Shown: piece by piece, positions 13,308 to 14,191 of the stretch | Numbering within the stretch: position 1 is the first letter of the stretch | Layout of the letters: each line of letters begins with the position of its first letter | Assembly (NCBI GenBank): GCA_946479615.1 | Contig: CAMLGR010000124.1 | Coordinates: 1 to 14,191 of the forward strand | Source of the DNA: an uncultured Bacteroidota bacterium | GTDB taxonomy: Bacteria > Bacteroidota > Bacteroidia > Chitinophagales > Chitinophagaceae | DNA: 14,191 nt | Direction: 5' to 3' | Position numbers and translations under genes: made by a program | Notes under the pieces: generated by a model | What the model was told of the DNA's origin: nothing | The model's input: the letters and a program-made list of their open reading frames with translations, nothing else | Databases searched by the model: none

Positions 13308-14191
13308 CTATTGATTAATGATTATCTTCTGTGTAGCCGTTTCCGTCCCGATATTCATCCGCACGAAATACATACCTGCTGCTATCATACCTGCTTGCCT
13401 GTTCCACTCAATGATCTTCGTACCGGGTGGTTGAGTGCCATGAAATACGTCGGCGATCTTATTGCCGGAGATATCAAACAGATCGATATGCACCGGCACA
13501 CTTCTTCTTAATTCATAGGAGATATAAAATTTGTTACGGATAACAGGATTCGGATAAATGGTTACTCCTTTGGCATCCGGAAGATCGATAACAGGTGTAG
13601 CCGTACCACTCCATACAGCACTGATGGCAACATCCCATGCTATATCAGGAAGCGCGATCACCAGGCTATTCGATGCAGCTGTAGCTGTAATAGTTCCGGT
13701 AACCGCTCCGGTAGTACAATTGGTAAACTGTACGGTATAGGCACCATTCCGCATCGCCGGTATTGACATTGTTGATCCCGCAACAGCAGCAGGCGCGGAA
13801 GTCATCTGCCAGTTGTATTTTTTATTATGCACCCAACCAGCCACTTTTGTAGAATCATTATTTCTTACTACATATGTATTCAGTGGGGAGCCGATATTGG
13901 TGAACACATAACTGGAAATATTTATCCAATCCGTACCCATATTATCTACCTTGATCGTATGAGCGCCGGCCGGAACATTGATCGTATACGTTGTATTGAT
14001 AGCTGCATTTTGATCGAGTGCACTTACATTATCAAGATAGATATTGACCTTGGGAGCTGTGCCTGCTGAAGCACCTGTGATCACCTTAAATTGTCCGGCA
14101 ACCGGATAAGTAACCGTAAAGACCGGCGGGTTACGCAATTGTGTATTGAAAGTGCTTCCGAATAAGTAAGCAGATAATTGTGATGCAGAGG
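13308..14191 (-). CDS. C-terminal part of a large T9SS-exported protein, probably a glycan-active enzyme; 5' end outside window
   Basis: 293 residues are visible; the frame runs off the window edge, and the TTG at 14138 is not a start. The first region (PPVFTVTYPVAGQFKVITG...VNIYLDN...TINVPAGAHTIKVDNMGTDWINISSYVF) has the look of a beta-sandwich carbohydrate-binding module. It is followed by a segment, VAGWVHNKKYNWQ...RNGAYTVQFTNCTTGAVTG, like the domain often found after the catalytic barrel in GH5-type enzymes; that assignment is tentative. The end is a T9SS type A sorting domain: VTIYPNPV, DLFDISGNKI, GMYFVRMNIG, and the final ATQKIIINQ. It is therefore exported to the cell surface or medium. 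The stop TAG abuts the GH28 ATG. Confidence 0.8.
   Translation of the reverse strand, partial: SASQLSAYLFGSTFNTQLRNPPVFTVTYPVAGQFKVITGASAGTAPKVNIYLDNVSALDQNAAINTTYTINVPAGAHTIKVDNMGTDWINISSYVFTNIGSPLNTYVVRNNDSTKVAGWVHNKKYNWQMTSAPAAVAGSTMSIPAMRNGAYTVQFTNCTTGAVTGTITATAASNSLVIALPDIAWDVAISAVWSGTATPVIDLPDAKGVTIYPNPVIRNKFYISYELRRSVPVHIDLFDISGNKIADVFHGTQPPGTKIIEWNRQAGMIAAGMYFVRMNIGTETATQKIIINQ

Noticed and set aside
13077..13511. 144-codon plus-strand ORF across the GH28 start and the T9SS-domain gene
   Set aside because: Antisense to two supported genes that abut each other; no domain or start signal seen.

Overview
The window looks like chromosomal DNA of a Bacteroidota bacterium, most likely a member of the Chitinophagaceae (inference). 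The signs are two type IX secretion (T9SS) C-terminal sorting domains, AT-rich leaders without Shine-Dalgarno sequences, promoter boxes of the Bacteroidota form TAnnTTTG close to start codons, and lipoprotein and glycan-degradation genes of that phylum. Genes are densely packed. No rRNA, tRNA, CRISPR array or transposase was seen.

Left part (1-1964): the 3' end of a peroxiredoxin and its terminator, a 113-residue secreted protein that is little more than a T9SS sorting domain, and, convergent to it, an RlmI-type rRNA methyltransferase.

Centre (1965-7250, plus strand): a protein-quality-control cluster. It encodes GrpE and DnaJ (DnaK co-chaperones), two tandem and different ClpP peptidases with intact catalytic triads, the ClpX unfoldase, and a 46-residue conserved-looking mini-protein closed by a perfect 24-bp hairpin terminator. 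GrpE and DnaJ serve refolding and ClpP/ClpX serve degradation, so the block is a folding-or-destruction module.

Right part (7260-14191, minus strand): a 41-residue putative lipoprotein, a YghZ/AKR14-type aldo-keto reductase, and a glycan-degradation run. In transcription order the run is the C-terminal part of a large T9SS-exported protein, a GH28-like beta-helix enzyme, an SGNH esterase and a GH3 beta-glucosidase. The first two touch (TAG directly followed by ATG) and the later gaps are 41 and 13 nt, so this is an operon whose 5' end lies outside the window. GH28 plus SGNH suggests attack on an acetylated pectin-like glycan, with GH3 finishing the oligosaccharides. No SusC/SusD pair is visible.

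The least explained material is between the genes. Several spacers (1984-2082, 4034-4129, 6966-7038, 7551-7622, 8661-8781) carry long imperfect palindromes built from short repeated words. Several of them can pair in more than one register, and one places its closing helix directly against a start codon. One palindrome also creates a false membrane-protein ORF. I did not find a clear novel multi-gene system; these structured spacers, the small proteins and the GH28 with an altered active site are the best leads.
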